A stretch of DNA of 64,000 nucleotides from NCBI RefSeq assembly GCF_021155765.1, contig NC_060115.1, positions 6,428,493 through 6,492,492 of the forward strand, in the 5' to 3' direction. The stretch is from Diprion similis. Taxonomy: Eukaryota; Arthropoda; Insecta; Hymenoptera; Diprionidae. The position numbers were made by a program, and so were the translations under genes. Of the stretch, positions 26,670-38,866 are shown one piece after another; the first letter of the stretch is position 1; every line of letters starts with the position of its first letter. The notes below the pieces were generated by a model. That model saw nothing but the letters and a program-made list of their open reading frames with translations, searched no databases and was not told where the DNA came from.

Positions 26670-29600
26670 TCAGACCTGTTGCGAGGTGCAGACGAGATCC
26701 GTTTTGCTAGAGTTCTTCAGTATCGAGGGTCCGGGTAGCTTCGTAGCAGTAACAAGCCCGGGACACGTGGGTGGCTGAACCATCGGCTTCCCGTTCACCA
26801 GGACGATAGTGTCCCGAGCCGAGTCGTATCCTCCGGATGAAGATCCTCCCGGATTTTCTGATCGAAGGAGAAGTGAGAAAAAAGATTACAAGAAGAATGA
26901 TCACCAACCGTACGATTCTGGCACGTACCCCGTGTAGATGAGGGTGGTAGGGTACGCGCTTGCGTCCTGAACGGTGTCGCCGGGCCCCAATCAGAGGTCG
27001 GTTGCAGCAGGGCCCGAGCTCGGCACCAAACGGAGGGCCGAGAACGTCCCTTGGACTTTCCATCGGCGTCCATGTCATCGAGATCGTCGACCTCGTCGTC
27101 GTAGTCGTCGTCGTTCTCGTCGTAAGGGTATTGGGAGCGCTTACAACGTCGATGTTGACGTCCGCGTAACTGGTTCTGAAACGGACAGGATTAAAACGCT
27201 CGCAAAAATGATTACAGTCAAAAATAGGTACAGGATTGTGGATCAGGTGTACATCAACTCACAACGGCTAGTCCGATGATGACAAGAACCGGTAGCAGAC
27301 CGACGGCCCATCCGACAGCATCGGCCCACCGAGGGTAGATGTAAGTCCCGTAACTTAGAGGCTCGTATTTTACCCAGTTGAAGAATAGTATGAAAAATAA
27401 AGCAGCCGGAGTAACGACCTTCCACATCCAAGTCCAGAAGAAACGCCAGCATCGACCACGAGGCCCGATCATCTGCTCAACATCGTCGAGAAATCGGTCA
27501 GCCCCGTAGACCCACGCGACGAGAATGCACTCGCCAATGGCTATCAGAAGGACCGACCAATTCGCAGCGTATTTGTCCATCAGCTGCAGCCAGTACATGC
27601 CAGCCTGTCGATGAGAGTAAGAACGTTGGTTGGGCGGTGTGAAGAAGAAAAGTCAATTAGAAGACGTACATTGGTCGTGAATATCAGGCCACCAGCGTAT
27701 CCCAGAATCGCGGCGCCCAGGACGACCCAGAACTTGTAGTTCCTGAGGGCCGGAACGCCGTCGAGGATCGCCGTAGTTACGGTCTCCATCAGGGCGAACT
27801 GCGAGTCCAGACCCAGGGTTAAAAGCATCACGAAGAACAGGAGAGACCAGAGTCGTGCAACCGGGAGGCGAGCAACGACCTGCGGTCAGTAAAAGAGCAT
27901 GATTGTTAAACCGCCGTTTGAGCGAGTTACGTTTGTACTGATATCGCGATGTCGCTCATCTACCTCGGGATAGACGATGAAGGCGAGTCCAGCCCCCTGG
28001 TCGACGACCGATGCGACCTCCACCTTGAGCTCGTTGGCGAGGAATCCGATTACCGAGAATATAACGAGCCCGGCAAAAAATGAGGTGCCGATGTTGCTCA
28101 CCGCTACTATGAGCGAGTCCTTGTAACAGTTGTTGGTGAATTTGTTGTAGGAGCTCAGGGTGATCAGTCCTCCCCAAGCCGGGCTCAGGGCGAAGAATAT
28201 CTGGACCGCCGCATCGCCCCAAACCTTTGCCGACGCCAGGCGTCGCCAGTCCGGAGTTAGGTAGAAGAGAATGCCCTCACCGGCACCCGGCAAAAGTATT
28301 CCCCGGATGAAGAGGGCAATCTATACAACGTTTAATCGAATTCAATGATATTCGTTTCAATTTAGTAATTTAATAGCTGAATAAAAATGACCCTTCATGA
28401 AGACATAGCGAGAGAAAAAAAAACACTTAACGAGGAAGTTATCAGATGAGAATAAAATGTCGAGAACAAGATAATCTCAAGATCTCTGAAGGGGTTAAAG
28501 ATAACTCCACGACGGTGTATTATACAACATTTTCTGTGCGATAATCTATATGAATGAGGACGACGAGCTTAACCGATATACTAGATTACTTGCCAGAACG
28601 ACGTACGGGAAGAGGGCCGTGAAGTAGACCACTTTTCCAGAGCTTTGAACACCTTTACTGAGGCATAGAAAGACGATCACCCAGGCGAGGAAGAGACACA
28701 CCGCCAAAGGCGTGCGAATCGAGCCCGTCTCCTCGATACCAACGCTCAAACCCAGGACATGGTTGCTGCAAGCACAAAGTTGGGAAATTCGCTTGAGAAA
28801 AAAGTTAACAATCCATATTTTTCATAATTCTTCTACAATATTCACAATCGCAAATCGAGTAATAACAAGTAGCGAAAAAAGAGGTGAAACACGATGCGAT
28901 GACTGAAACAGAAATTAAACGACGACATAAGTATGTACTAACTTAAAGTACTCTTCCGCCGGGGGCCGTCGGACGGTTGTAGTTCCGTTTTCCCCGCCAA
29001 GAACAAGTGCAGTTAGCTGAGTGCTGTTCAGACAGTTTCCCCTGAAGTAGGTTGTATTTTGTCGGGCACAATTCTCCGCGGCTTCTGGAGTGTAGCAGTC
29101 TTGAGTGCTCCAGGCCGGGTCGCAGTGAGCCCACGGCAGAACACCAATACCTGTGGAATCGTACAACATGGTTGGCTTACACTGAACCCGAAAAGGAGAT
29201 TTGTATCTCAACTCTCACCGTCCACCGAGGCAAACATGTAGTAGAGAGTCCAGGCGATAATCAGGTTGTAGTACAGCATCACAATTGAGCTAACCAGGAC
29301 CATTCCGTAACCGAGTCCTCGTAACAGTGGGCAGAAGCGTTTGTAAGCCGCCACAGGACCCAGGCTTGCGTATTGACCTAAATTAATAATTCCGTTATGT
29401 AATTACAAGAGCATAAAATTACGCGAGCTCTCGAGAAATTGGTACTTGATGTGGTGAAAATTGTTTTTTCTCAAACGTTTTCACAAATTATTGAGATTTT
29501 TAATTTTGACAGTTTAAAAAAAAATTCTAAAACTCCGAGACATTAGACCTTTTTTGACGATTCACTCTTATAACAATGCCACGTGCAGTACTTTGCACCA

Positions 29601-30601
29601 AATTTTCCCATCTGTTGCAGAAACTGATTTTCTTCCAAGTCTAAATTATCTCTTATACGTTACATTCCCATTTGGTTTATACGTATATTTTTATTAATTT
29701 CACTCAACCCCGTCATACGTGATTTAAATAAAGTTTTGTTGATTCGAATAAATTTATTTCGACTGATCAAAATTCAATAAACTCGATTACGTATTCTCCA
29801 CCGCTAGCACAAACAATCGGCAGTTCACGCTTTGAATAATTACAATTTTCAGGACATCGCAGAGAATCTAAGACAATCTGTAATTGAAGATTCAAAACTT
29901 TCAAGGAACACAGAACAATATTGATAAATACATAGGAAACGATGTCACGACGTTTTTTTCATAATTTTTTTTCCTACATTCTAATTTCTCAGAAGTTTCC
30001 AGGGAATTTTTTCGCGACGTATATGAATTATTCGCAAACTTCTGCATCATATTGCAAAAGGTGGTACAAAAAAACTTCACCAGCGCGACGATTAAATAAT
30101 GCTAAAATTTCTTCGGCAACCAATCGCATCCAAGTTTACTGTTTCCGTGTAATAAATTTTTTTTCACCTAACGAAAGCTCCATGAACATAAGGGGTAGTC
30201 CAGCGATGATAAGCATAATGGTGAACGGTATCAGGAAGGCGCCACCTCCGTTAGAGTAGCAAAGATAGGGAAATCTCCACACATTGCCGAGGCCTACGCT
30301 GTAGCCGAGGAGGGACAGGAGGAAGTCAAACTTCCCCGTCCACGTGCCTCGCTCAGGGTGATCCTCCTCGGCGCCCTGGAGGGGGGCTTGGCTATTGGCC
30401 ACCGAGTATTTGTCTTCATTCTGTGTTGTCCAAATTTTCAATGCATGAGCCATTAGCCAGATTTTATTGCGTTTCTTTTATTTTCGATAGGGGGAGACGG
30501 GTGGTAAGGCTATAACGCGAAGGGGAATAATCGACACGCACACTTACGTCCCAGGAGTCGAGGTAGGGACGCATCCGGGCCGGTGAATCCTCCATTATCA
30601 T
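26670..30601 (-). CDS. GlyT: Sodium- and chloride-dependent glycine transporter (SLC6 family)
   Basis: Twelve-helix plasma-membrane symporter of the SLC6 family, predicted to carry glycine with Na+ and Cl-. Ten exons give 729 residues: 30548-30601, 30168-30420, 29219-29377, 28943-29150, 28594-28765, 27964-28320, 27670-27879, 27263-27604, 26929-27175 and 26670-26857; all phases agree. TM1 has [14 protein letters not shown] (57-70), then [14 protein letters not shown]. The second extracellular loop has cysteines and NTT, NST and NGT glycosylation sequons. TM6 reads [12 protein letters not shown], with Ser328 where GlyT2 has Ser and GlyT1 has Gly; TM10 has Glu496. [11 protein letters not shown] and a C-terminal PTSDWGPA match GlyTs. 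The C-terminal tail carries an Asp-rich stretch. The intron after exon 5 has a GC donor. The ATG at 30601 is the assumed start because the frame stays open for a short way upstream. A related amino-acid carrier is possible but less likely. Confidence 0.92.
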
Positions 30602-33060
30602 CTCCGGAACTGAGGCGCTTCGATCCGTGCCAATGTGATGATCAATCGCTCACCTGGCCAATAGCGCAAATTTTATCCATCGCATTTCATGCTCGTGGTT
30701 CCCGCTAAATTTCATGGCCTGCACTTCAGCGATTAAAAAATCTCATTCCGTTATTCGTGAGGAATTCAGTTTTCGCACCATTATCGTCGTCATCATCTGG
30801 CGGAGGCACGCGACACTTTCTAAGGCCTCGCAAAAGCTCCTCATTATTTTGAACACGCGAGAAAACCAGCCAATACTCCAGACAATACTCGTATTTTACC
30901 TTCCTCGCTGTAAATCTCAACAACGAACTCGAGCTGTACCAATAAATTCGTTCAAGTACTAAAGATATTTAAATTCTCAAATATCCCAGCTTAAAATCGA
31001 TCCAGCCCAGTTTGGCCAGTTAAAAATTTGAAGGTTTCGCGTACCCAGGCAGCGAGGTCGAGCTTCCGCTCAGTTATAAATCGTTAATCCGTGCAGCATT
31101 CGGACGGGATGAATTCGAAAAAATATACAAACTCTACTGGAGTTCCGCGGGTGTCTTTCACCGTCAAATTACCGAACGCCATCGTCTGGTCACCGCGGAC
31201 TCTGACATGAGTGGTTCGAAATAAATCACGGACTACGTTCCGTCCTCCCGCGGGATGAACGGGAGATCATCGCAAGAGAACTGGCGAAGCACGCGCGTGT
31301 TGCGCTGGCGCGCGCGCCTATGGAGCAACCACCCACGCAACCACGCACGCACGAACGCAGTACAGGTCACAGATCGCACGATACCAGGCGTGAATTATTA
31401 GGCTGAACAATAGAGATCCTTTCTCTTTATCGTGTCCTATCTGCGGTTACACAGGCAACGCAATGCGCCGAAATCCGACAGGAACTGAAATTTAGGCTAA
31501 ATTCCCGAGCCATCGAAGTCGCGAACTAGCTATCCAGCCACCCTCTTTGATCCCGACGCGCGATGCTGACTGTCAAATCGATATTGCCGCTCCTGCGACC
31601 TGCCCCATTCATCCCACCTTCCCTCAGGACCGCCGCAAACACGGCAACTTGACGCTCGCGTGTACGTCGTTTATCAGCCTCTATGCGTGTTGGTGTTTTC
31701 GATACACACGTTTACGCGAAAGGCGAGATTTTTGCAATGTATAGCCGTGAGAATGGATGTATAAGTATGCATACATATATATATGTATGTACGTATACGT
31801 ATACGTCTACATTAGCATATGGCCGGGTAGTTCGCCAATTTCTCTAGTCTTTAGCCCTTTCCGTCACCGTCAGCAAAATTCCGTTTCAAGTAGGCAAGTA
31901 TCGGAGAGAGCTTGTTCTGGGACAGAGAAGAGGGAGGAGGGAAATTATCGACAATGGTTGTCGAGGGCGAATCTCTATAGATGCTTCTCATCGCGCTTGA
32001 GCGTAAGGACCTTCGACATTATAATTCTACTCGTATATAGAGCGACGCCGAAAGATGCTGGATCGATTTATAACTGAGAACCCCACCCGGGGGTTGGGGA
32101 AACGACTCGTATACAACCGGGCTCTCGACTCAAGTCGACCCTAGTGTCGACCACAGCCTCTCGAAATCCCATCTCGAAATCACGATCTTCCGTAACTTAC
32201 CTCTCCCGGTATCTAAGGCACGACCTTCGCGCGTTAATTGATCCCCGCCAACTATCGCATTATTATCAATTGACAGCCAGTTTATACAGAATTTCATTTG
32301 GGAAGATTTATCCCGTTTTATAGTGATGATAAAATTCTCACGAAAATTTCTGTCTAAATTTACTATTATAAATTGGATATTAGAAATTCATTTTGCGAGT
32401 AAATTGAATTCAAAACTAGTTGTGACGCTTACTATGTAATCAAAGTTCGATAACTTTCAAACAACTTTCTAGATTCATTGAAATTTTCTCAAAAATTTAA
32501 CTAATTTCAACTTGCTCTAAGCTTTCGGGAGAATTTCGTCACCATTAACACTGTTTGGTGGGTTGCACATTTAGGTGTCGCTCAATGATAGGGTTTTTCA
32601 ATCTGACTGATTTACACAAGGAAGCTTATTTCGCGGAAACTAAACCTCCTTGAACAACAGATATAGTTATAAAGTTTCTATAATATAATCACTAGTCGTT
32701 TAACTTGTCACATTGAAAGATATGTATAGGACTTTCAAGCAACACCCAATGTTCCAAGATACTGTTAAACAGAACGAAATGGTTGAAAACAAAATTATAT
32801 TGTACTCTTAATGCTATCCCTTACAGATAACGAAATTACCAACATTTATGTATCAGCGCTGTAATCAAGCATTTTTGTACCTGGCCGCAGTATGAATTAT
32901 TCTTCATAATACTTGAAAATAATGTTCTAGCTCAAGGCTGTCTAAATATAGAGTATTTAATTGCATAGAAAAATGACGACCATGTAAATGCAATTTCAAA
33001 ATGAAAAAGGCCAAAAAGAATTGCAATAATATTGTATCATCAACAATTCGTAATTCACGT
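30602..33060. other. Upstream region of the glycine transporter and spacer
   Basis: No supportable gene. The part from about 31090 to 31400 is GC- and CpG-richer, with alternating CG/GT runs, and is a reasonable place for the promoter or 5' leader of the minus-strand transporter. A short TATG/TACG simple repeat lies near 31765-31805. The rest is AT-rich and unremarkable. Confidence 0.45.
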
Positions 33061-33066
33061 TTTATT
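33061..33066 (-). terminator. Polyadenylation signal of the b5 reductase gene
   Basis: TTTATT on the plus strand (AATAAA on the coding strand), about 290 bases after the stop codon of the minus-strand reductase gene. It is a motif match; a nearer variant signal is possible. Confidence 0.45.
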
Positions 33067-33355
33067 CGATTTTATTTTTTTCACAATTACTAACGATTGT
33101 CTACAATACGCAAAAATTCTATGAGGGCTCTATACTTTGTATAATCATAGCGAATGATGCAGTGAATCAAGGTTCACTACCTAGGTCGGATCATTTGAAA
33201 TTGCAAGAAATCAATGGCAAAACAACGAGGGTCGATGCTCGCAACAAACGTCGGATAGTAAGTATAGTTTTAACAATAGTGATTACACGAAATATACGTC
33301 CCGCTAGAGATTCAAGTGGGAGTACGTGTAGAATAGCTTCATAACCGTAACGTAA

Positions 33356-36262
33356 TTAATAAGCGAATCTGAGCTTAGCGTCATACCCGAGTTTATCCAA
33401 ATTCGGATTACAGGCAAAGTTTATCATGGGAGGAGGGCCGCACATCAGAACGATCGTGTCATCTGATGGGGGGAAGAGGTGCTTTGAAATCATATCCGCG
33501 TTTATGTGGCCAGTACTATACTGCCACCCTTCGCTACTCGTATCAAGCGTATACCAGAGTTTAAACTGTTGAGGATGCGCCTTTGCAACCGTTTCCAATT
33601 CATTTCGCAATAATATGTCCTTTTCCGTTTGGTTTGCGAATATCAGAGCGAGTTGAGTATCATCTGACGGATCCTTGGTTATCTGACGGATTAGCTGCAG
33701 CATCGGCGTGATACCGGTTCCTCCAGCAATCATGGCCACCTAAAAATACATCAAAATGTTCACAAATGAAAATAATTTGCGCACTAATGGGAAAGAAATT
33801 AAAACTCTGACTATCCCAGCAGTACAGTAGACCTGTACTGACCTTCTTAACGGAATGTTGTACTGGCGGGTCTTTCCTGAGAACCTTTATGGAGAAACTG
33901 CCAGCCCCGTTGTAAACAAGGCGGCCAGAAGGCCCACGGAAATCGATAGTGTCCCCAATTTTCAGACTTTCTAAATGTTGCGACATTTTGCCACCGTCAG
34001 GGAATTTTGGATGAACATTTTTGAAGTACACCTGAAAAGAATGGAACGTGTCATCCAGTTTGGGACAGAAAAATATATATGTGGGCATGAATCCCTTGTA
34101 AGGTGACGTAAAGATCTGTGAAGATGGCAGGTCAGTCGTACGATGTATAAGAATGAGCTCATAAGACTCAGTAGATCAGAAGTGAGCCAGTCGTTGCAAT
34201 AGACATACGTGGTCTCCGGTGCTAGTGAAGTATAACGTGCTCAGAACTACGTACACGAGTCACAAGCATGGGTTCCTCGCCTGGACGGACCCTCGCCGGT
34301 CTTGCTCCGACATATACATAAATATATCATAGAAGAATATCAGATATGAAAAAAGAAACTTTGGTTTACCTTGACGACGAGATCTACAAAGCCATGATCC
34401 TCGTCACTGGATACAGGCGTATAAGCTCTGATCACTACATCTCCTCCAATCTTGGCTGAGAGATGAATGTGCTGTCCGGTAGGTAGGCCCAGAACGTGTT
34501 GAGGCGATGGGAGTTGAAACCGGTAACGACGTGTGTCATGGCTTAGTACTTCTTTTTCTGATAATGGCAACGGATACTTTGTCGTTGGATCAACGAGAGC
34601 GACTGGCGCAGACTTCTTTTTTCTACCTCCAGATTTTCCTTTGGATATGTAAGCTTTAGCTGCCCATGCTGTGGCTATTATTATCCCTACCGCGGCAAGG
34701 ATGGGAAAAACCTGTTGAATAAAGGATGAAATGTAATTAAGACGATGACAAATAGCAATGAGTCCTCCATCTTCAAGGTTTTGTACTTGAAACTGACGAT
34801 GTACTAATAATATAGGAGCTAAATTACTGAACAGAAATTCTATGTACGTGAAAACAAATTGCTAGCTTTCGGGTATAGTTATAAGCATGCTGGTTAATGA
34901 TCATTTGATTAAATAAGACTTGCTGGCGCAACAATGTGGAAAACTTGGATCCTGGCTGATGATGCTTTAAATAAATCTGACTTTTATGACAGCTTAATTT
35001 CAAGAACCTACTGAACTAGACAAATAGATTTCAATGCAATAATTTTATACCAGCCACCACATCGACATGATTGTTATTCATTGACTGAGTTCTAACCATT
35101 TGAAATTTTGCCACATCTATCACGTACGAGTGGTAAGTATCTAAAGATAAGATAAGGCAAGTTTTGAACACGATTAAATTATGTCGTGTACGGATTATCT
35201 CAGTCCTTTGATACGCCACAAGTCCCTCCCTTTTTCTACACTTCTAACTTTTGTACAAATTATGAAACCATGCGTGTATTTTTTTTTTCCAATTTTACGA
35301 GGGCTTAATCAAAACATTTGGCCGTCAATCTAAAACACGTTTTTACATCGTAATAAAAATAACAGTAGTTACATAACAGAGAATCGGCATGCGAATGAAT
35401 TTGTAGCTACGATCAAACCTGGAACAACGCTGTTGTGATATTTTACTACATACTTGTTTATGAAATCAGTAATTCTCATACATGCAACACAGATTTAACA
35501 AAAATAAAAATCTTGCGATAATTTAACCAGTGCAAAGTTAGAGAAATAATACTTTGTTAATGTGTTAGGAGAAAAAATAGCCACTAGCTGGAAAAATTAC
35601 ATTGCTACTGCGAGCGAGTATTTTCCATTAGCAATTTTTAATAAATAACTAAGTAAGGATACGAAAACGAACAAACAAGTATGCAATGTATAGTTACCAC
35701 CGAATGTGTATTTAACATTTCGTCCTGACTTTCTTCACAGATTCAATGAAGAATTTAGGGCTGGAAAGAATGCAGATGAGGTTATGGTAATGAGTGATGT
35801 AAAAAGAAAAATAAAGAAAGAGAAGATAATGTAATGAAAGAACGCGCGGCGAGAACAATATCCGAGATGATTATCCTGTTTCTGTTTGTAATTTATTTAT
35901 TTATGTATTTTTTTTTTTGCAAATCTGGCAACGGACGCGGCTTCACGCGGTCCCGACCCGGCTTTTTGACCCTGACAGAATCACGCTATATCTTGAGGTG
36001 AAAACCGTTGCGCGCGACGTGATCATCGACATACCAGATTAAACTATTCGAATTTCGTAATACGTGTCCTCCGTATGTGTTGTACAGTTAAGGTTAACGC
36101 ACCAATTGGACCTAACACGTGAAAGATGTGAAAGACGATTGTGGGCGACCGCACCTACGAACTACAATAACCCTAGGCTTTAAATAACCTTTTTCTAACC
36201 CAAGAATAAGACTTATTTATAGGCTTACATACCGCCGAGACATCGAGCGAGTCACCGAACAT
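33356..36262 (-). CDS. CYB5R: NADH-cytochrome b5 reductase
   Basis: FAD flavoprotein that passes electrons from NADH to cytochrome b5 for fatty-acid desaturation, sterol synthesis and methaemoprotein reduction; membrane-anchored. Four exons, 36233-36262, 34370-34711, 33843-34031 and 33356-33739, all phase 0, give 314 residues, similar to human CYB5R1/R3 (about 300). A ten-residue first exon leads into a hydrophobic anchor (residues 12-30), then a basic Lys/Gly/Arg linker. The FAD motif is RAYTPVS (105-111), followed by a [14 protein letters not shown] segment. The NADH-binding part has GGTGITPM near 193 and CGPPPMI, and the protein ends in FAY as in animal homologues. The first intron is about 1.5 kb. 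The anchor resembles the endoplasmic reticulum or outer-mitochondrial type. Which vertebrate paralogue is closest (R1, R2 or R3) cannot be decided by eye. Confidence 0.96.
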
Positions 36263-37518
36263 GTTCAACTTGCTTCGACGGAGGTTATCCTCTTACTATT
36301 GGTGCAGCATTACCTAATGTTACTTGTTAACTGAGATTTTAAAACTTATTTTAGACCTTTGATCTCCTCTCCTCAAGCCTCAAGGTCTGTCTATAACGCT
36401 TGCTGCTGGTAGAAAGGCCTACGCAGTAGAAACAGTAATAGGCTGAACGTCGATTATACGCATTTTTAGCCAACTCATCGTGGCATCGTTTGCGGGCATA
36501 GAACTTATTAGTCATCAACTGACAATTCGTTATGCAATAATTCCTTCCGTAGATAATTTTATTTTCTAAAATGCCATCGATCATTGTAACGGCACAAAAT
36601 TAAACGACAAAATTTTGTGAAGGTCGAAAGCTGGTATGAAGATTAGAAATTGTTTGGTTATTCAAGCAGAGATGAATATCCAAAAAGGATAGGTTTAAAG
36701 GATAGGATAAGTTTGAAAATCCCAAATACCAAGCAGTGAAATAATCATCCGATTAGAATTCGGAATTACATGAAAACTGCCTCGTCTCGTGGCATTGACT
36801 GAATAAGACGCTGGTCACTCTATCACTGATATATTAAATATATGGGACATATGTATTAATCAGTTTTGTAGTTTTGTAGCAGACGAATTCGATACACCGT
36901 ATCTCGCTTCGCATGCTCGATTCTCGATACATCGGCCATCGCTACCGTTGTCGTCTGCTTAAAAGTATCGCAATCACGTCAACGTCAAACGCACAGCCGT
37001 CATGTAAACAATTTTTGACGTGATATATCAATCGGCTTTATTGTCACAAATTACGTACCGATGATCAATATCCCAGTGATTTTTCATCATCATTCTCTTC
37101 TCATGATATCCGGATTGTTTATGACCTTTATGACACCCCGCAACGATCGAATACATCATAACCTCAAAATATTCATCAGATGGTGATCTGCTTGACTACA
37201 GCATAAGCCCTAATTATAGACTGACCTAAACTCGTAAAAAAAATTTCCAACCAACCGTCGGAACAGCTGCTTGAAATAGCATCGAATGTTCAGGCTGTTA
37301 TACAACAACCTCTTGTTCTGTACATAGATAATTACAAATGAAGAATCGCTGGTTTAAGGAATGATCTTACTCTGCCAATCAGAAAACAAAGATAACAATA
37401 CAATGTAGTAATAACGAGAAGTTCCCAAAGTGCATTTGCTACTGAAGTAATAGAAATCAGCAAAAAGGTGATAAGTTTGAAAAAAATCCCCGAAAAATCT
37501 ACACCTTCTCGAGTCAGT
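36263..37518. other. Divergent spacer between the b5 reductase and TMEM60 genes
   Basis: About 1.25 kb separating two divergently oriented start codons, so it should hold both promoters. No coding region is supported, and no strong TATA box is evident. Confidence 0.45.
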
Positions 37519-38007
37519 ATGGCTGTTTTACACAGAGCATTGTTCACGTGGTTCAATCTATTGATATTCCTAATACTCCTGGTGTTGAGACTGGATCTTA
37601 GAATACAATGGAATTGGTTCATAGTTTTCATACCAATGTGGCTATACGACAATATTCTATTAATCTATATAATATTTCGCATGATATCGCACTGCAAGAA
37701 CGGACATGATCACGTCAGCAGTCTACGTCGTAAAGTAATAATAATAATAACGATGCTTGCTAAGATACATCCTTGAATAATACATATTTATATTCATTTT
37801 ACCATCGGCTAATCAGCTTCAATTTTTCAGGCATGGTACATGACTGCTGTTCTGACTAAGCTGTGTGGCCAAGTTCTTCTCTGCCTTAAATTGGAAGTAG
37901 TTCAATCGGATTTGCCGGCCAAAGCTGTACTCGCCCCCTTGTGGCTTTTACTCCCAGCACTAGGGTGCGATGTCTTTGTCCATCTCATTCAACACTCTCG
38001 ATACTAA
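37519..38007 (+). CDS. TMEM60: Transmembrane protein 60
   Basis: Small four-helix membrane protein conserved across animals; its molecular function is not established. Exons are 37519-37734 and 37831-38007 (donor GTAATA, acceptor TTTCAG, phase 0), giving 130 residues against 133 in human. The start at 37519 (MAVLHRALFTW) is chosen because it aligns with the human N-terminus; the frame is open further upstream but only from a non-ATG codon. Conserved stretches include LILLVLRLD, WNWFIVFIPMWLYD and, at the exon junction, RRKAWYM followed by a leucine-rich helix and PLWLLLPALG. The poly(A) signal AATAAA is at 38085-38090. Confidence 0.93.
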
Positions 38008-38084
38008 CTGACCAATAATGTACATTATCACACAACCAAAGATCCACAGTAAACAAATTCACCTCTCCCTGGTTTTTGGTTGTA

Positions 38085-38090
38085 AATAAA
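38085..38090 (+). terminator. Polyadenylation signal of TMEM60
   Basis: AATAAA 78 bases after the TMEM60 stop codon. Confidence 0.65.
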
Positions 38091-38866
38091 ACATTATGTC
38101 ATTATTTCTACATATATGTTACGAGTAAATTATTTTTCACCTAATTACCCAGCTATTTTTTCTTCCAACTGAAAGGAACTGGCCCAAAATTGTATAAATA
38201 GGCGGAAACCTCTATGTTATGTAAATATTTTTACGTAACACATCTTAACTGTTCTACTATAGAAATTTTATATCAATTTATTGTTTATTCAATGGCAAGT
38301 TCAAAACTTTCTATAAGGAAATTAACGTTTTTTTTTTAAGGAACCTTTCATAACTATAGACAAGAATGCTGCTAGGATGTATCAAGCAAAATACTCACAA
38401 AACAGATACTAAAAATAATCTAGAAGATCCAAGGATGAATAGGACGGAGATATAAATAAATACATTGAGTTGTTCTTAGTTGTGTAAGCTGCCAGTAAGC
38501 GCACAGGTAGAGCTCATTAGTGGACATTTTACTGTGCATTACCGCTTAGCAATTGAAAACATCTGTCAGAGTAACCTTCCCAGGCTTGACTCTGGTACAA
38601 AAATTTCGGAACTGCGAAGAAAATTCTAAAAGTGAGAACTAATTTGATTTTCTTATTAACCGGAATGTGCTAAACAGATATGCGGTGTTGAAAAATTACA
38701 TTTGCACATGCTTGTGATAACAAAAACTAATGTACTGTTGAAAGATAACTAGAATTGCAAATTTCGTGAAATTCTCAAACCAGCAACTTTAAATAAATAA
38801 TCATTTCTGAAAAGTGTACAAAATTTATAAATTGTTTCCAATATTGTTGTTTACAATTATGCGTAG
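38091..38866. other. Spacer before the Ig-domain gene
   Basis: AT-rich DNA between the TMEM60 poly(A) signal and the Ig-domain gene start. It presumably contains that gene's promoter; no gene is supported. Confidence 0.45.

Noticed and set aside
37468-37518. A 17-residue N-terminal extension of TMEM60.
   Set aside because: It would start at GTG, and the internal ATG at 37519 aligns with the known start of the family.
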